Source of the DNA: Gonium pectorale
Lineage: Eukaryota > Chlorophyta > Chlorophyceae > Chlamydomonadales > Volvocaceae
Direction: 5' to 3'
DNA: 64,000 nt
Assembly (NCBI GenBank): GCA_001584585.1
Contig: LSYV01000037.1
Span: 144,067-208,066, forward strand
The translations under genes were made by a program, and so were the position numbers. The notes under the pieces are model-generated. The model did no database searches. It saw only the letters and a list, made by a program, of their open reading frames with translations, and had not been told where the DNA came from. Positions 44,464 through 56,825 of the stretch are shown piece after piece. Every line of letters begins with the position of its first letter. Position 1 is the first letter of the stretch.

Positions 44464-47400
44464 TCACAGCTGGTACACCAGTTGCGGGGCCGTCCAGCCC
44501 ACCGCTGCGCGCCACTCCGCAATGTGCTCCTCCAGCATCTGGAGGGTCTCCTCCGCAAACAGCTTTGCTCGCCGCACGGCCTGCAGGGGGTGGAAGGGAG
44601 GCAGCGGACGCAACGCGCACGGCCGGTGGGGCCGGCGGCCGACGGCACTCAGGAGTGGTGTCGGCGAGGCGCTGAGCTGCCTCCACGCCAGCCTCGCCCA
44701 CAGACCGACTGTCCGTGTGTCGGCGCCCCGTTGGGCAGGTGAGCGCAGAATCCAACAAAGCGCACAATGACGGCGTTCACGCTCCGTGACACGGCGTCGG
44801 GAGCCATGCGCTCGGGGCCGGAGCGCCACACCTGGCGCAAACAGCAGCCCCACACGTGCTCCAGACCGCCGCCCGGCAACGGGCCCCCAGCAGCCCTCGG
44901 CCCGCTCACCTCGAACCGCACGGGGCCCTGCCTGGCCCAGCGGCCCGGCAGCAGCAGCAGCGTGTCGCCCACACCGCCTGCGCCGCCACCGCCTTTACCT
45001 CCACCTCCAGCGCCTCCTGCAGCCCCGGCCTGCAAGCCCTGGCCGGCTGGCTGCTCCGGCCCTGCCGCCGGGGCGCCGGCGGCGGCGGCGGCCGCCGGGT
45101 CTCCGGGTGGCGCCGCCAGGTTGGGCTGGCACAGGGCCCCCGGCTGTGCGGACAGCTCCAGGTAGGGCTGCTGCTCTACGGCCCTGAGCAGCTCCGGAGT
45201 GATCCGCACCCACACCTGCAGGGCGACCATGCGGAGGCAGAGGCCAGCCAGCGCTCGACCACAGTCAAGCAAACGCTGCTCCTCTTCCCGACATGCCCCT
45301 TACAGCGCTGTGGCTTATGCAGATGCTGCGTTCCCTAGTCTGCGCGGCCCGGCGCGTAGGCCCCAGCGGCGGCAGCGACGGCCCGTGGCCCGCTGTTGCG
45401 GCCAGCAGCTTGGGGCCACCAACGCGCCCGCAGAGCGCAGCGCCGACTCACTTACAGATGTACCGAGGTGCCCGGATCGTGGCGAACGTCCTGCAACGCC
45501 GTGCCAGCCAAAGCAGACCGCGCCGTACATGGACACCCGTGGTCCCGTTCAAGCCACCATGGCCCGGGGAGGAGCATTCCTGCACGCCAACCCCCCCCCC
45601 TGCGCACCTTGCGCCGCGGGCACAGCAGGTCCGAGGGGCGGTAGTCTGCCTTGTACCGCATCTTGGGGCAGGTGTGGATGTAGAAGCCCATGTAGTAGTA
45701 CCGCAGGGACGGAGACGCGGCGACGTGCTGCAGCACCCAGCGGATCTCCTGCGCGTGCGTCCGCGCGCGAACATGCTTCAAGAGAAAGGAACCGCTCTTC
45801 CAACGCGCCCATGTGCGGTAGCGCCAACGCAGGTAACAGTTTGAGGCAGTCAGCGCCAGGCTCATGGGATGGGTGCAAACAGCAGCGTGGCAACGGGCCC
45901 CCCAGGGCGCACTTGCAAGTCGTGTGTGAACTTGACGTGGTGTGACACACTTGAGCCGGCGCTCTTGCACCCGTGGACCGGCAACATGCGACTGGCGGGT
46001 TGCCTGGCATCACTGTTTGAGCACTCGCTTCGCGCCCTCAACAAGCAGTGCCGGCGCAGCGCACCTGCAGTGCCGTGAACCTGCCCAGGGCCAGCGACGG
46101 CAGCTCGGGGTCCCAGAACAGGTACACGGACGAGAGGCAGCGGGGCAGCACGTCTACCACCCCGACTGCGATCAGCTTGCCTGCAGAGTGCGGAGTGCAC
46201 ACCGGGGGCGGGGGCGGGGGCGGGGCACATGAGCGTCTTGTGCCGGGAGAACATGAGCACACCGGTACGTTCTGATAATGACAAGCGGCAGGCATTGACC
46301 AAATGCACGACCACCAGGCATTCTTCGGTTGCTAACCAAGTGAGACAATCAGCAATTAAGAGCGTAAACACAAGTTGGTATCAAGAGCACACACACCCGG
46401 CGTCGTCGTTCCTGCAAAGTGCACACCCACCGTCCAGCCAGTACTGCTGGTGGAAGGAGCCGTAGCCGCAGTCCGCGGGCGCCCCGGGGTCCTGGGCCCT
46501 ACCCACGGGTCGCAGCGGCGACTCCACCAAGAAGCGCTTGAAGGCCTCGCGGCTAAGCTCCTCCGGGTCGTCGTGATGCTGCACCACCTGGTACCTGAAG
46601 GCAGCAAGGACACTTTCCTTAACTGCCGTGCAGCCAGCCAGACGGGAAACTGGACTGGAAAAGCGCAGCAGTACGGTGGCTGTCACAAAGCATCGGATTT
46701 CAACATCGCGCGGTGCAGGTTGTGGGGCGTTTGGTGGTGGTGCAAAACGAGATTCATATGCGACGAGCGCGTCAATACCGCCACAGTGTGCCGGTGCCGT
46801 GCCGTACGCAATAGTGCTGCCGTGCTGACCTCTCGTACAGGCGGTACTCCTCCTCGCTGAACTCGCTGGGAACCAAGCGGACCTCCAATCTCCCGGTCGG
46901 CACCGCAAGAGCCTCTGCGGGGTCTGCGGCTGCGCCCGCCGCTCCGCCCCGCGCGGGAGCAGCCGGCGGCGCAAGCGCAGCCGCGGAGGCGCCTCCCCTG
47001 GAACCGCCCGCGCTGAGCTCTGCGCCCGCCGCTCCCGTGCGGCCCGCCTGCGCGCTGCCGCCGCACCCCCCATCGGTGTGCGGGCGCTTGCTGGACTTGG
47101 TGGACTTGATGGACTTGGTGGACTTGGTGCTGCTGCCGCCGGACCGGCTCCCGCCGGCGCCATCGGCGGCAGCGCCCGCTGCACCGCCATGGGCCGCCAC
47201 GTCCCCAGGAACCGACACCCCGCCGCCGCCGCTGCGCCGCCGCTCCGCACCACCGTCGCCAGTGCAACCCGGTGCAACGCCCGCCCCTGTGCCCCCGACT
47301 GGCGCACCCGCGTCTCGGCGCGCTGCGCCGGTTGGCCCCTGGCCCGACTCCGCGCCGCTCGGACGTGCGCGCAAGTTGATGTGCCCGCTTGCCGCGTACG

Positions 47401-49230
47401 CCTCAGCGGCGCAGAGCGCCAACAGGCTGGCGGCGGCGTCCCGCCCGCTCGCCGCGACCTCCCCGCGCACCGGGCCCGCCTGCCCGGGCGCCGCGGCGCC
47501 GCCGTCGATCTCCATGGCCGGCCCGCCGGCGGGCGGCGCGGCTGCACCGGCTGCGGCCTGGCCCCCTGACGCCTCCTCCGTTCCGCCGCGACCGCCGCTA
47601 CCGATCAGGATGGCGTTGAAGTGCTGCGCGAGCGTCTCTGCCAGGTGCTGTGCTCTCAGAGGCCCGTCCTGGGGTGATGCGGCCTTCCTTCGGCATTGCT
47701 TTGCCCCGGGCTTTGCGCCCGTCGCGGCCGCCGTCTGCGTCTCACCCTCCGCCGATCGCGCTGCCACCGCAGCACCAGGGGAGGCATCCATTGCCGCATG
47801 CACGTCGGCCGCGCGTACCGCTGGCGGCTCCGCCTCCGCCGCCTTCGCTGCCGGTGCCCCCGTGGGCCCGCCTCCGCCTTTGCCCTGCCTCGCCGCGGCC
47901 GCCGCCAGCGCGAAAGCCGCGGCAGAGGTGAAGTGCACGTCGGCGGGCAGCGCATGGCGCTGCTTGTCCGTTACCAGCCGCACGGACGGCGCGGGGTAGT
48001 CGGACGGCGGTAGCGCGCCGCCGGCGACGGCGGCGGACAGCGCCGCTGCCAGGACCCGATCAAGCAGCGGCATGGCGCGCTCCCGCCACCCCGCCCCCGC
48101 CACCGGTTTGGGAACGCGCCCCTCAGCACCAGCTACCGTCACCGCCCCCTCCAACACAGGCGCCGTTGCTCTTGCAGGCGGGGACTGTGTTGCTCTGATG
48201 TGCAGCTGGCGCCCCGGCTGGTGCTGCTGCTGCCCCCGCCGGTTCGAGGCCGGCGGGCCCTCCTGCGCGCTGCCCGCCGTTGCCTGGGGCTCCACATCCT
48301 CCATGGGCGTGTCTTGCTCGTCGCCGGCTTCGGCGTTAAACTGCGAGGATTCCACCTGGCCTGAAGGGGGGGGGTGACATGGATGCGTGGCGCGTGCTTG
48401 CGGGAGTGAGGGCTGGCGCGTTAGACGCGCTCAAGACCGATACAAGGAGCACACCGCCAATTGCCCCCGGCAACGCCAGTGGGTCATCTACGACGATGCA
48501 GAGGAAGAAATCCGCAGAGCTCATAAGTAGGGTCCAGCGGCGTTCGCGCAGCAAGAGGGTTCGAGGGAGCCCTCGTGCGGCCCCTGTTCGGCCTCCCAAG
48601 ACCCTGCTGAGTAGTCCTGGGGGCGCCGCGAGGCAGCTGTTCAGCTCACCCGCTAGGAAGGCGCGCCACTTGCGCAGGAGGCGCCGCTGGCCCTTGTCGG
48701 GGGCAAACTGGGTCGCGTCCAGCCGGATGGTGTAGGCCTTGCAGCATGTGTGCTCCAGGACGGGCTGGGCCAAGGATGGGCACGTGGCACGTGAAGTGTG
48801 AGTGTGTTTGGTCGCCCTGTGTACATGTGCGTGTGAAGATTGTATTGTGTATGCCCCCGGCTTTCCCGGCTCAACAGAAACGCTGTGACATGCCTCCGCC
48901 AGCCCGGCACCTTGGCACCATGCCCCCGCCGGCCCGGCACCATCCGAAGGCACACCTTGTAGAGGTATGTGCCAGACCGCCGCCAACCCTGGTCTATGAG
49001 ATCTGCAGCAGCGGTGGAGAAGGGACCGTGTGAGTTCCGAGAACGGGAATGCGTGCCTGGTTAGTGCCGTGTCGGGTTGCACCTTGGTATTGGTAGACCG
49101 TGAGGCTCTTGACGGGCATGCCGTGTGACGTAGAACAGTCGGAGCCCCCGCAATACCCACAACTACCGAGTCGGTCACTACCCGCGTCAATTACCAGCCC
49201 CAGCTCGTCCCAGGGATGGCGTGCGGCCAT
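44464..49230 (-). CDS. ATE1: Arginyl-tRNA--protein transferase (ATE1) with large low-complexity insertions
   Basis: Transfers Arg from Arg-tRNA to N-terminal Asp/Glu/oxidised Cys, creating primary N-degrons of the Arg/N-degron pathway. Ten exons: 49230-49083, 49002-48956, 48764-48650, 48360-46830, 46594-46431, 46180-46065, 45748-45608, 45215-44910, 44831-44766, 44580-44464; phases close to 916 residues, versus ~500-650 for most ATE1 proteins. The N-domain has CGYC (24-27) and the Cys pair 72-73 ([12 protein letters not shown]), positions matching the Cys motifs reported as Fe-S ligands in yeast Ate1, plus [16 protein letters not shown]. The C-domain has [43 protein letters not shown] and [17 protein letters not shown]. 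About 490 residues of exon 4 (105-600) are Ala/Gly/Pro-rich insertion between the domains; exon 8 has a second Gly/Ala insertion. The last two exons are short and inferred. Divergent from the SET gene. Confidence 0.92.
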
Positions 49231-49657
49231 TGTTTCCGATCAAGGCCTGTGTATGATCATAATCAGTAGGCTGTCCGATACGGAAGTGCGCCCCGTCCAC
49301 TGGCCTGACTGCGGTATCCAGTAAGGACTCTTCACTACTGTGTAATTCATGATTTCCGACCGTGCCTTCACTCGCACTCAGCCTATTCGAGGCTCCGAGA
49401 CAAGCTCCGAGACAAGCTCCGAGACAAGCTCCGAGGCGGACAAACTCAATTACCAAGCACGTCAGTGGTTGATTGTCAATTGAATGTGTCACTGCTTCTC
49501 TTCTTGTAAAATTTTACTTCTTTTTCGGGTTAGAGCATCCGCCGGCAACTGAGCAACGGCGGGCCATAAGCAGGGGGGACTCTGTTTAGCGGTCACCAAC
49601 ATTTAACTCTTTTAACTCTTCAAAATTTCACATTAACGACCGATCTTCTGCTCAAAC
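49231..49657. promoter_or_regulatory. Divergent intergenic region ATE1 / SET-domain gene
   Basis: 427 bases between start codons. The right half (49500-49650) is strikingly A/T-rich, with two taactctt(tt) motifs, and probably includes promoter elements for the SET gene. Confidence 0.5.
49391..49436. repeat. 12-bp tandem repeat (aagctccgagac)
   Basis: Between three and four copies of aagctccgagac, in the divergent promoter region. Confidence 0.9.
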
Positions 49658-52600
49658 ATGGCTCTGCTGCACAGAAGGTGCCCTGCTGGCCGCTCGTCGG
49701 ATTCCACGTTGCTCAGAAGGGGATGGCATGTCCACTCGCCCTCGTGCTCCGTGTCTCGTGGAGTACGCGCCGCTGCCGCGGCCCCTACCAGCCCCTCCAC
49801 CCCACCAGGTCCCGCTCAAGACGCGGACGCCTGGTACGCAGGCCGGGTCAGCATCCCCCGGCAAGTGGACGGCATCGAGATAGCTATGCTCGAAGGTGAA
49901 TACCCACTCACCCTTTGGCTGGCAGGCCATGCATTTTCCGCCTGCGGCCCAACGCCCTGGTCTCGCCTAGCTGGGTGCCCCCGGCTCTCTTTGCTCCAAC
50001 TAGCGCATTGGGGTTCGGGCAACTAGTGTGCCGGGCCGCTTTCCAAACCCTGAAACCTTTGCTGCCTGCCTCCCTTGGCTGCGCAGGAAAGGGGCGGGGA
50101 GTCATTGCGACGCGGGACATGGCGCCTGGGGACGTGGTTCTCGCCACCGCCCCCCTCGCGTTCGTTGCCTCCCCCCACCGGCAGCGACCCTCGGGCGAGC
50201 TAGTCGTTGATCAGATCCTGGACCGACGGTTGTACGGCAGCAAGTGGTTTTCCGTACTGTACGACGGTAGCGCCCGCTCGTCCAAGGCCCAGTTCGGGCT
50301 GGCGCCCGGCACTGCCCCTGAGCCCTCTCCCAGTGGGGACTCGACGGGCGTGGGCGCAGACGCTCCACGATCCGCACAGCCACCCGAACCAGTCCTCGCG
50401 TCGACTTCGGCGCCTAGCGCCGGCGCAAAGGGCGGCGCTGGCGGGGGCGCGACAGCGGCTGCTGCTACTCCGAAAAAGAAGGGCTTTCTTGCCAGCCGTG
50501 CGGCTGCGCGGCGGAGCAAGGGCGCCGCGCCAGCGGGCGACGTGGCGGCAGCAGTGGACAGCGCGGAGGGCCGGGCCGCAGCACAGACATTACCGCTGCC
50601 GGACCGGCGGGAGCAGACCCGCCTGGCAAAGATTGTGAAGGTGGGGTTCATGCCGTACCGTTTGTATACGGGGTGCGACGGCTTAACCCTCCGCCGTCTC
50701 GGGCCAGAAGCTGAAGGCGCGAAAAATTTGAACTTGCTTCTCTCTCCCACTCATCCACTCCCCTCCACCGCGAAGGCTCCTGCATCTGCAGCCCCCACAG
50801 CAGCGGCAGCCCCCGTCCAGCCCCCTTTGTCGTGTTAAATGTCGCGCTGCCCGGAACTGCCGCGGTGCCAGCGGCGAGGGTGCTCAAGTCCGGCGCTGCG
50901 GCCCTTAAAACCCCAACTCATTGCGCGCCTTGTCAAGCTGACGTAGCGGCGGGCCCCGTAAGGCCCACAATTATATCGCTGCGCCTTTGTGCCACTGTCC
51001 AGCGCCTCTCTCGGGCTGGGCCCGCCGCCTGGACCCCGACCCCTGACCTGGGAGGCCAAAGGAGCTTCTCCTGACCTCATCACCGTCCCCGTCCTCGTCC
51101 TCGTCCTCCCGCAGTTTAACTGCTTTGGGGACGACGCTGAGGATCTGGCGGCTGCCGCCTGCCGCGGCGAAGAGCCCCGCGGCCACATCGGCCTGTGGCC
51201 CGAGTTCGCGCTGCTCAACCACTCGTGCGCGCCCAACGCGGTCAACTTCGTGGTGGGGGACGCCATGGTGGTGCGCGCGTGCCGGCCCATACGCGCCGGC
51301 GAAGAGGTGAGGAGGGCGGGACGGCTGAGGAGCGCGGGGCGGGTGAGGAGAGCGCATGGCGGTGTTATGGACCGCGGGTGAAAATGGAGGCCCTGCGCAC
51401 ATGCCAGGTGTGGGAGGTGGGGGGCGTGGGTCCACAATGCGTGACTGGGGCGCTGGGCCGCAGTGGGATGGTTGACTGTGACAGCAGCGCAGCGCAAACC
51501 GCGCGCGTGTGTGCCTCTCTCCTGCCGTGGTGCACGACCGCGCGGTGGAGAGTAGGGTGTTATGCATGCGTGCTCAGGCATGTCTAGAATGCCAACAAGC
51601 AAGGGCAACCTAGCTGACAGGCCATGTAGCCCACGGAGAGTGGCGTGTAGTGACCCGTGCGGCGACCCATTCCCTCCCCGCCCTCTCGCAGGTGACCATC
51701 TCGTACCTGGGGCGGCCCCAGCTGCTGCCTTTCCGCAAGCGCATCAGCATCCTGTCCGAGGACTACGGCTTTGAGTGCACCTGCCAGCGATGCGTGGTGC
51801 GTTGGCCTGGGCGCCGTCCCGCAACAGGATTGCCGGAACCAAACTGCGACGATACAGTGAAAAAATTCCACGAGCATTCCGTGTGCACATTGCGATAAGC
51901 ACGTGGCGGACATGAAAGTGACAAGTGCTTGGTCGCAGCCCGGCAGGGAGCGGACCTGATGATTCATCCTAGCCGTCAATTCAAGGCCATTGCTCGTCGT
52001 CCGCTGGAACCAGACTTGCCCATTCATGCAATCTCGCAGGCCGTAGCGGCAAGCACGGGGGCCCACGGGAGCCTCCCCGGGTTTGTCAGTGTCACCCACC
52101 GACGCCCAATGGCTGCTTGCGCGCTGTCGGCAGCGCAAAAGCTCTCCGTCCTCCTAATGGCACATCCCCGCTGACACGTAAATACAGATTATCGGCAACG
52201 TGGACCTCACGGTGTGCCGCATGCCCGCCGCCCCTCCCGGCTGCCTGCTGCCCTGCGGCCCGCAGGCCGAGGAGGCGCACTACGACAAGGTGGAGGACGT
52301 GTATGGCGAGCTGGCTGAGGCGGTGGAGGAGCGCCTGGGGCCCGCGTTCCTGGAGGCGCGCGACAAGGGCGACACGGAGGCGATCGCCGAGCTGCAGCGG
52401 GAGGTGCAGTCGTGGCTGCGCCGGCTGTACGGCCTGTTCCGCAAGACCCTCCTGGCGCCCGATGTACGGCATTACGTTGTGGCATCCATGTACGACGCGT
52501 ACGACCTGGCGCTGTCGTGCGCGACGGCACTGGGGCAGGGCGAGGACGCCAGCAGTCTGCAGGTGCGCGGGGGTGGCGGCAACTTGGTGGGTACGGGGAG

Positions 52601-53121
52601 ACAACTGGGAAGGGGCACGTGCATCGTACGTTCGTACCGTGTGGCCGGCGGCACGGTGGGGAGAGCGCCTCTGGCGTGTTCACAGTGCAGAAAGCTGCCG
52701 CCTCGCAGCCCACTTTGCTAGAAGGTGCGCGCGCGGCATGCCGTGCCTTGAGGTGCCAATCGACTCGGGATGACTTTAGTAGATTACGCCCGGCTTGGCC
52801 GAGCGTCCCGTCCCCGCTGCAGTCCACTACAATCGCACCTGCCGACCCGCCCACCACCCGCCCGCCCGCCACTCCCCCACCCGCGAACAGGCGTGCCTGA
52901 AGGCCATGGAGCTGGTCTCGGGCGGCTCGGACCTGCACGTCATCCTGGCGGTGCGCCACCACGACGCGACGGTGCAGGCGCACGGCGAGGGCAGCCCCCT
53001 GGCGCGCCTGGCGCGGGAGGCGCTGCGGCGCGCGCACGTGGCGCGGTACGGGCCGGTGTCCGAGGCGCTGATGGAGCGGCTGGTGCGCCTGAACCGGGAG
53101 CTACACGTGCAGGACGGGTGA
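49658..53121 (+). CDS. SET-domain protein lysine methyltransferase (SMYD/ATXR-like, no MYND), possibly organelle-targeted
   Basis: Six exons: 49658-49895, 50087-50640, 51115-51306, 51692-51796, 52188-52562, 52891-53121; phases close to 564 residues. The SET domain is split as in SMYD proteins: GKGRGVIATRDMAPGDVVLA near residue 80, then NHSCAPNA (299-306), GEEVTISY across the exon 3/4 junction, and post-SET CTCQRC (357-362). A MYND zinc finger would normally lie between the two SET halves; here there is a ~150-residue Ala/Ser/Lys-rich segment (for example AAARRSKGAAP) with no Cys cluster. Residues 1-55 are Arg/Ser/Ala-rich with few acids, resembling a transit peptide. The C-terminal ~200 residues are helical (EDVYGELAEAVEERLG and others). 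It transfers methyl groups from SAM to Lys; the substrate is unknown. It could also be a plant ATXR1-type nuclear protein with a chance basic N-terminus. Confidence 0.87.
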
Positions 53122-53991
53122 CGGACGAATCCAGGGAGGAAGCGGTGGATGAGTCGTTCCCGTTGTCTCCTACCTGTAACCTTTGCCATAGGAAGAATCG
53201 GCACGACGGCGTTGAGGCGGCGGCTTGAGCGGCTCTGAGGCTGCAGCGGCTGGGGGTGGCGCACTGGCGCTGCGGGACGAGCCCGGTGGTGGTGTGGGAG
53301 GGAGCGAGGCGTGCGGCGGGCTGCAGGGCGCGCGTAGTATCCAGTCGGGTCTATGCACCCGTGTTTGCACCTTGGCCGTTGCAATACGCATTTTGGGTTC
53401 TGCGGATTGTAGGCGTGCGTGCGGTGTCCGGGGCCGAGATCCGAGAGAGGATCCGAGGATACTACGTGGCAGACCCGGGGCGCGGGGACCTTACGTGCTG
53501 GGCAGCACAAGAATACCAAGCAGTGCGGCAGAGTGGCGTGTTCAATGAGGCACGCAGCTTGTTATCCCCGGGGTGGTGGTAGCGCTGCGGAAGGCGGTGG
53601 AGATTGGTGGCAACCTGTTACATGCGTGTGCCGGCGGCCAAACTAAGGACCCCGGTGGTCGTGCCATGCGTCAAGGGCCCCTTAGACCTAGGAGGACGCC
53701 CCCGCTGTTATCCGAGATGCGTAAAGGAGCCCTCAAGTTGCACCCGGAGGAAGGCCCTACGTTCTGGAGGACTTGCACAAGGAACGCGAAAATGTATGAC
53801 TCGTTGGACTGCGGCTTGAGCTCAGAATGCATACACAGCAAGGCCAACAGAGCTTCCCTTCCCGTATTCTCGTACGGCCGCGCTGACCCACTGTCAGGCG
53901 ACAGTTGCTCTCAAGACGGATGACCCCGTTGATACGGTAGCGGACGCGCCATGAGAGTATAGGACAAGGCTAAAAGCTTGGCGACTCAGAA
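53122..53991. other. Intergenic region SET gene / NECAP
   Basis: 870 bases between tandem plus-strand genes. No supportable gene; small frames present have no recognisable features. Confidence 0.5.
53175..53179 (+). terminator. Candidate polyadenylation signal TGTAA
   Basis: TGTAA 54 bases after the SET gene stop. The distance is short but possible. Confidence 0.35.
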
Positions 53992-55569
53992 ATGTCGAGG
54001 CTGAGCAGGCTTGCGAAGGTGACTCTTGCAACTGACGCAGAGCCTGGAACTGAGCTAGTAAAATGGAGCTGCAAAGAAGGCTACGTTTACGTCGGCATCC
54101 CCGCTGCGGGCTCTGCCGGGCATCGAGCAGACAAGTGGGACGTCGACAAATGGTTTAAGGTCAGTATATAGCCGCAGCTGAAGGGCACGCGGCTGACTTT
54201 TGCCACCAACCATCAGCCGTCGCCCTCCCAAACCAACATCAGGCTCTCAAGGTGGAGCTCGTTGCGATGGATGACAACATGGTGGTGCGTTTGAGCGACC
54301 AGGAGACATGTAAGGGTTGCGGAGGCCCGGGTGGCAGACCTTGGGTTGTACCAGGCCCTTAATTAACCGTTCCCCGTCCCGTCGCAGCCGAGCTATTCGC
54401 GGAGTGCCCCCTCCCGAGCGACGGGACGTCTCTAACAACGGTGCGCGCACAGCTTTGGGGGTTTCCATTCACTGGTTCAGCGTGTTGGACAAGTGCTCAC
54501 AGCGTCCACGCCGTCGATGCTGCTGCCTTGACCGTTCCTTCACGGGTCTCACACGCGACTGTAAGCGCGTCAGGATGTGCCCCGGGGTGTGCTGGCCACA
54601 TCTTGACCTGGGCCGACCACATCCAGGCCGTTTGCCTTGCAGGCAGCCAGGCTGGCGTCGCACCGACCCGTCCCGCATCCCCGCCCGCCCTAGAACGTGC
54701 GCGTTCCCACTTTGCTTACCACACCGCAACGCCGCCGCCCTCTCGAACTCCCGCATCCGCGCCCATCTTGTATCCCCACCTCAGGCGGTTGAACCCGTGG
54801 TGGACAGCAGCCGCTACTTCGTGCTGCGCATTGTGGACAAGGACACGGGCAAGCACGCGTTCGTGGGGCTGGGCTTCCGGGAACGCACCGACGCGTCGGG
54901 CTTCACGACGGGGCTCGACGAGTACCGCAAGTACGTCAAGCGGAAGCACGAGGCGGACAACATGAGGGCCGAGTACGAGCGGCAGGGGAGCGGAGAAGGT
55001 GGCTCGACGCGCGATTATAGTCTCAAACAGAATATCACGTTGAAGATAGGGAGCCTGGTAGGCGCTGTGCGCACTCTAGCGATGTCCGTGCTGCCATGTG
55101 GCTGGGTTATGGCTGTCGGGCCGGGCTCTGGCGTGGGCGTCCTGGCGGGGCGGCGCGGTGGGCCTCGTCACTGAGCTCTTCCCAGCTGTGTACCCGCCTA
55201 GCCGCCGCCCATCCTCTTATCCCACGCCCCTGCAACCCAGGTCACCCTAATCTTCTTATCCCAACGGACTGCTCGCACTGCTCGCAGAAGCCGCAAGGGA
55301 GTGAGGGCGCGAGCAGCAGCAGCTCGGAGGGCGGCGGCAGCGCAGACGCGGCAACTGCAACGGCAGCGGGCGCTGCTGCCGCCGCGCAAGGGCTCGCCGC
55401 TCTCAAGCTGGCCCCGCCGCCCCCGCCGGCGGCGACGACCCGTGGGACGGCCGCTGCCGCCGTTGGCGCCGCCGCAACGGCGTCCGAGGCTGCGAAGCCC
55501 GGCAGCGGCAGCGGAGAGGGCTTGCCAACAGACGCTGATGAATGGGGCGACTTTACTGGGACGAGCTGA
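53992..55569 (+). CDS. NECAP-type adaptin-ear-binding endocytic protein
   Basis: Clathrin-coat accessory protein of the NECAP family, which binds AP-2/AP-1 and tunes coat assembly in endocytosis. Five exons: 53992-54159, 54243-54309, 54388-54440, 54785-55057, 55288-55569; phases close to 280 residues. Exon 1 is a 56-codon frame from ATG 53992. The PHear-like domain is complete: KEGYVYVGIPA, ADKWDVDKWF, LKVELVAMDDNMVVRL, SELFAECPL, VVDSSRYFVLRIVDKDTGKH, AFVGLGFRERTDASGF and DEYRKYVKRKHEA. The tail is Ala/Ser/Gly-rich and ends DEWGDFTGTS, giving a WGDF (WxxF) motif of the kind that binds the AP-2 alpha-ear. Intron 3 is the longest. Convergent with the BTB gene. High confidence of family. Confidence 0.93.
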
Positions 55570-56825
55570 AGTCGTGACTGGCGTGCCGCGATGTGGCGGC
55601 GCGAGGGTTGACCACATGGCCCTAAGTGGGGTGCACAGGCTCGCTGCTCAGTTGCTGGATTGTCACATTTGCTACTCGCCCCACGGTGTGGCCTGGCTCT
55701 TGCGGTTGCGCAGTGCGGTCTGCTGGCGCTTTGTCCGCAGTGAGCGTTGGCTGCGGATTACGGTGTGTATAAAGTTACAGAGGTTATGAAGGATGCCGTA
55801 TGCCTCGTTTGGCTCGTGTACGGCCCTGGGCCCATGGCGCAATAACCTGTTCATACAAGCTCGAGTATTGGGGCCACCCAATAACAACCAACAACGAACG
55901 AGATCTTGACGTGCTTTGGGCAACGCTTGGCAACTAGGTCGCGAAACAATCGCTTCGTGACCATTTCTTGGGTCCGGAAAGAATGCACGCTCAAATTGAC
56001 GGGCGCGGGTGGTTGAATCAGATGCGAGTATCACGCTGTGATCCCGGAGACAGACAGGTCGCCACCCATGACGGGTCGAGCAAGCTGCAAACAGGAAGCC
56101 GAGGTAACCCCGCTCTCTCACACGTCTCTCTCGTCAGTTCGAGTGTGAACGCCTGGCTACGCCGGACAACGTGCCCATTGTAGACCCATGGCCTGCGTAC
56201 TCAGTGCGCCAAGACAACAGGCGCAAAAACGCCACGCCTATCCAAATCGCTCATGCTGAATCTATACATGATGGTGTGTATACGTACATGCGTCCCACAT
56301 TCGGAAGAACAACACAACACAGACATCCATTTCGCACATAGGCCTTGCACGAGACAGGGTACATTCTTCTATAACGATACTCCGGCGCCCTCCTAGCCGT
56401 GGTCGTCTACACACGGCCCGCCGCTGAAATGGCACAATCGTACAACGGAGGAGGATGTGGAGCTCAAAACTGCACTCCTACAGCACACAAGGTGCGCACC
56501 ACGTCACTCGCTCGCACAGCACCGGCCGGGCGCCTCTACGATCTGCGCTGCGGCTTCCCCTCTTCCCCCTCCGTATCACTCTCCAGGCCGGGTTCGGGCC
56601 GGCGGCCCTGCATCGCATCCTCCAACCTCTCGACTGCAACTCCGGAGTGCAACTCGCCGTATCACTCTCCAGGCCGGGTTCGGGCCGGCGGCCCTGCATC
56701 GCATCTTCCAACCTCTCGACTGCAACCTCCGGACTGCAACTCGCCCACCAAATCGCATGAAACGTAAGCCGTAAGCCGTACACAACATAAGCCGTACAAA
56801 CCGTATATGAAATAAGGCAATGGCC
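55570..56825. other. Convergent intergenic region NECAP / BTB gene
   Basis: 1.26 kb with the 3' UTRs of both genes and an 86-bp tandem duplication at the right end. A/T-rich between about 56.2 and 56.4 kb. No gene supported. Confidence 0.5.
56572..56743. repeat. 86-bp tandem duplication
   Basis: Two head-to-tail copies starting cgtatcactctccaggccgg at 56572 and 56658 with a few differences near their ends. Overlapping frames through it on both strands are artefacts of the repeat. Confidence 0.9.
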
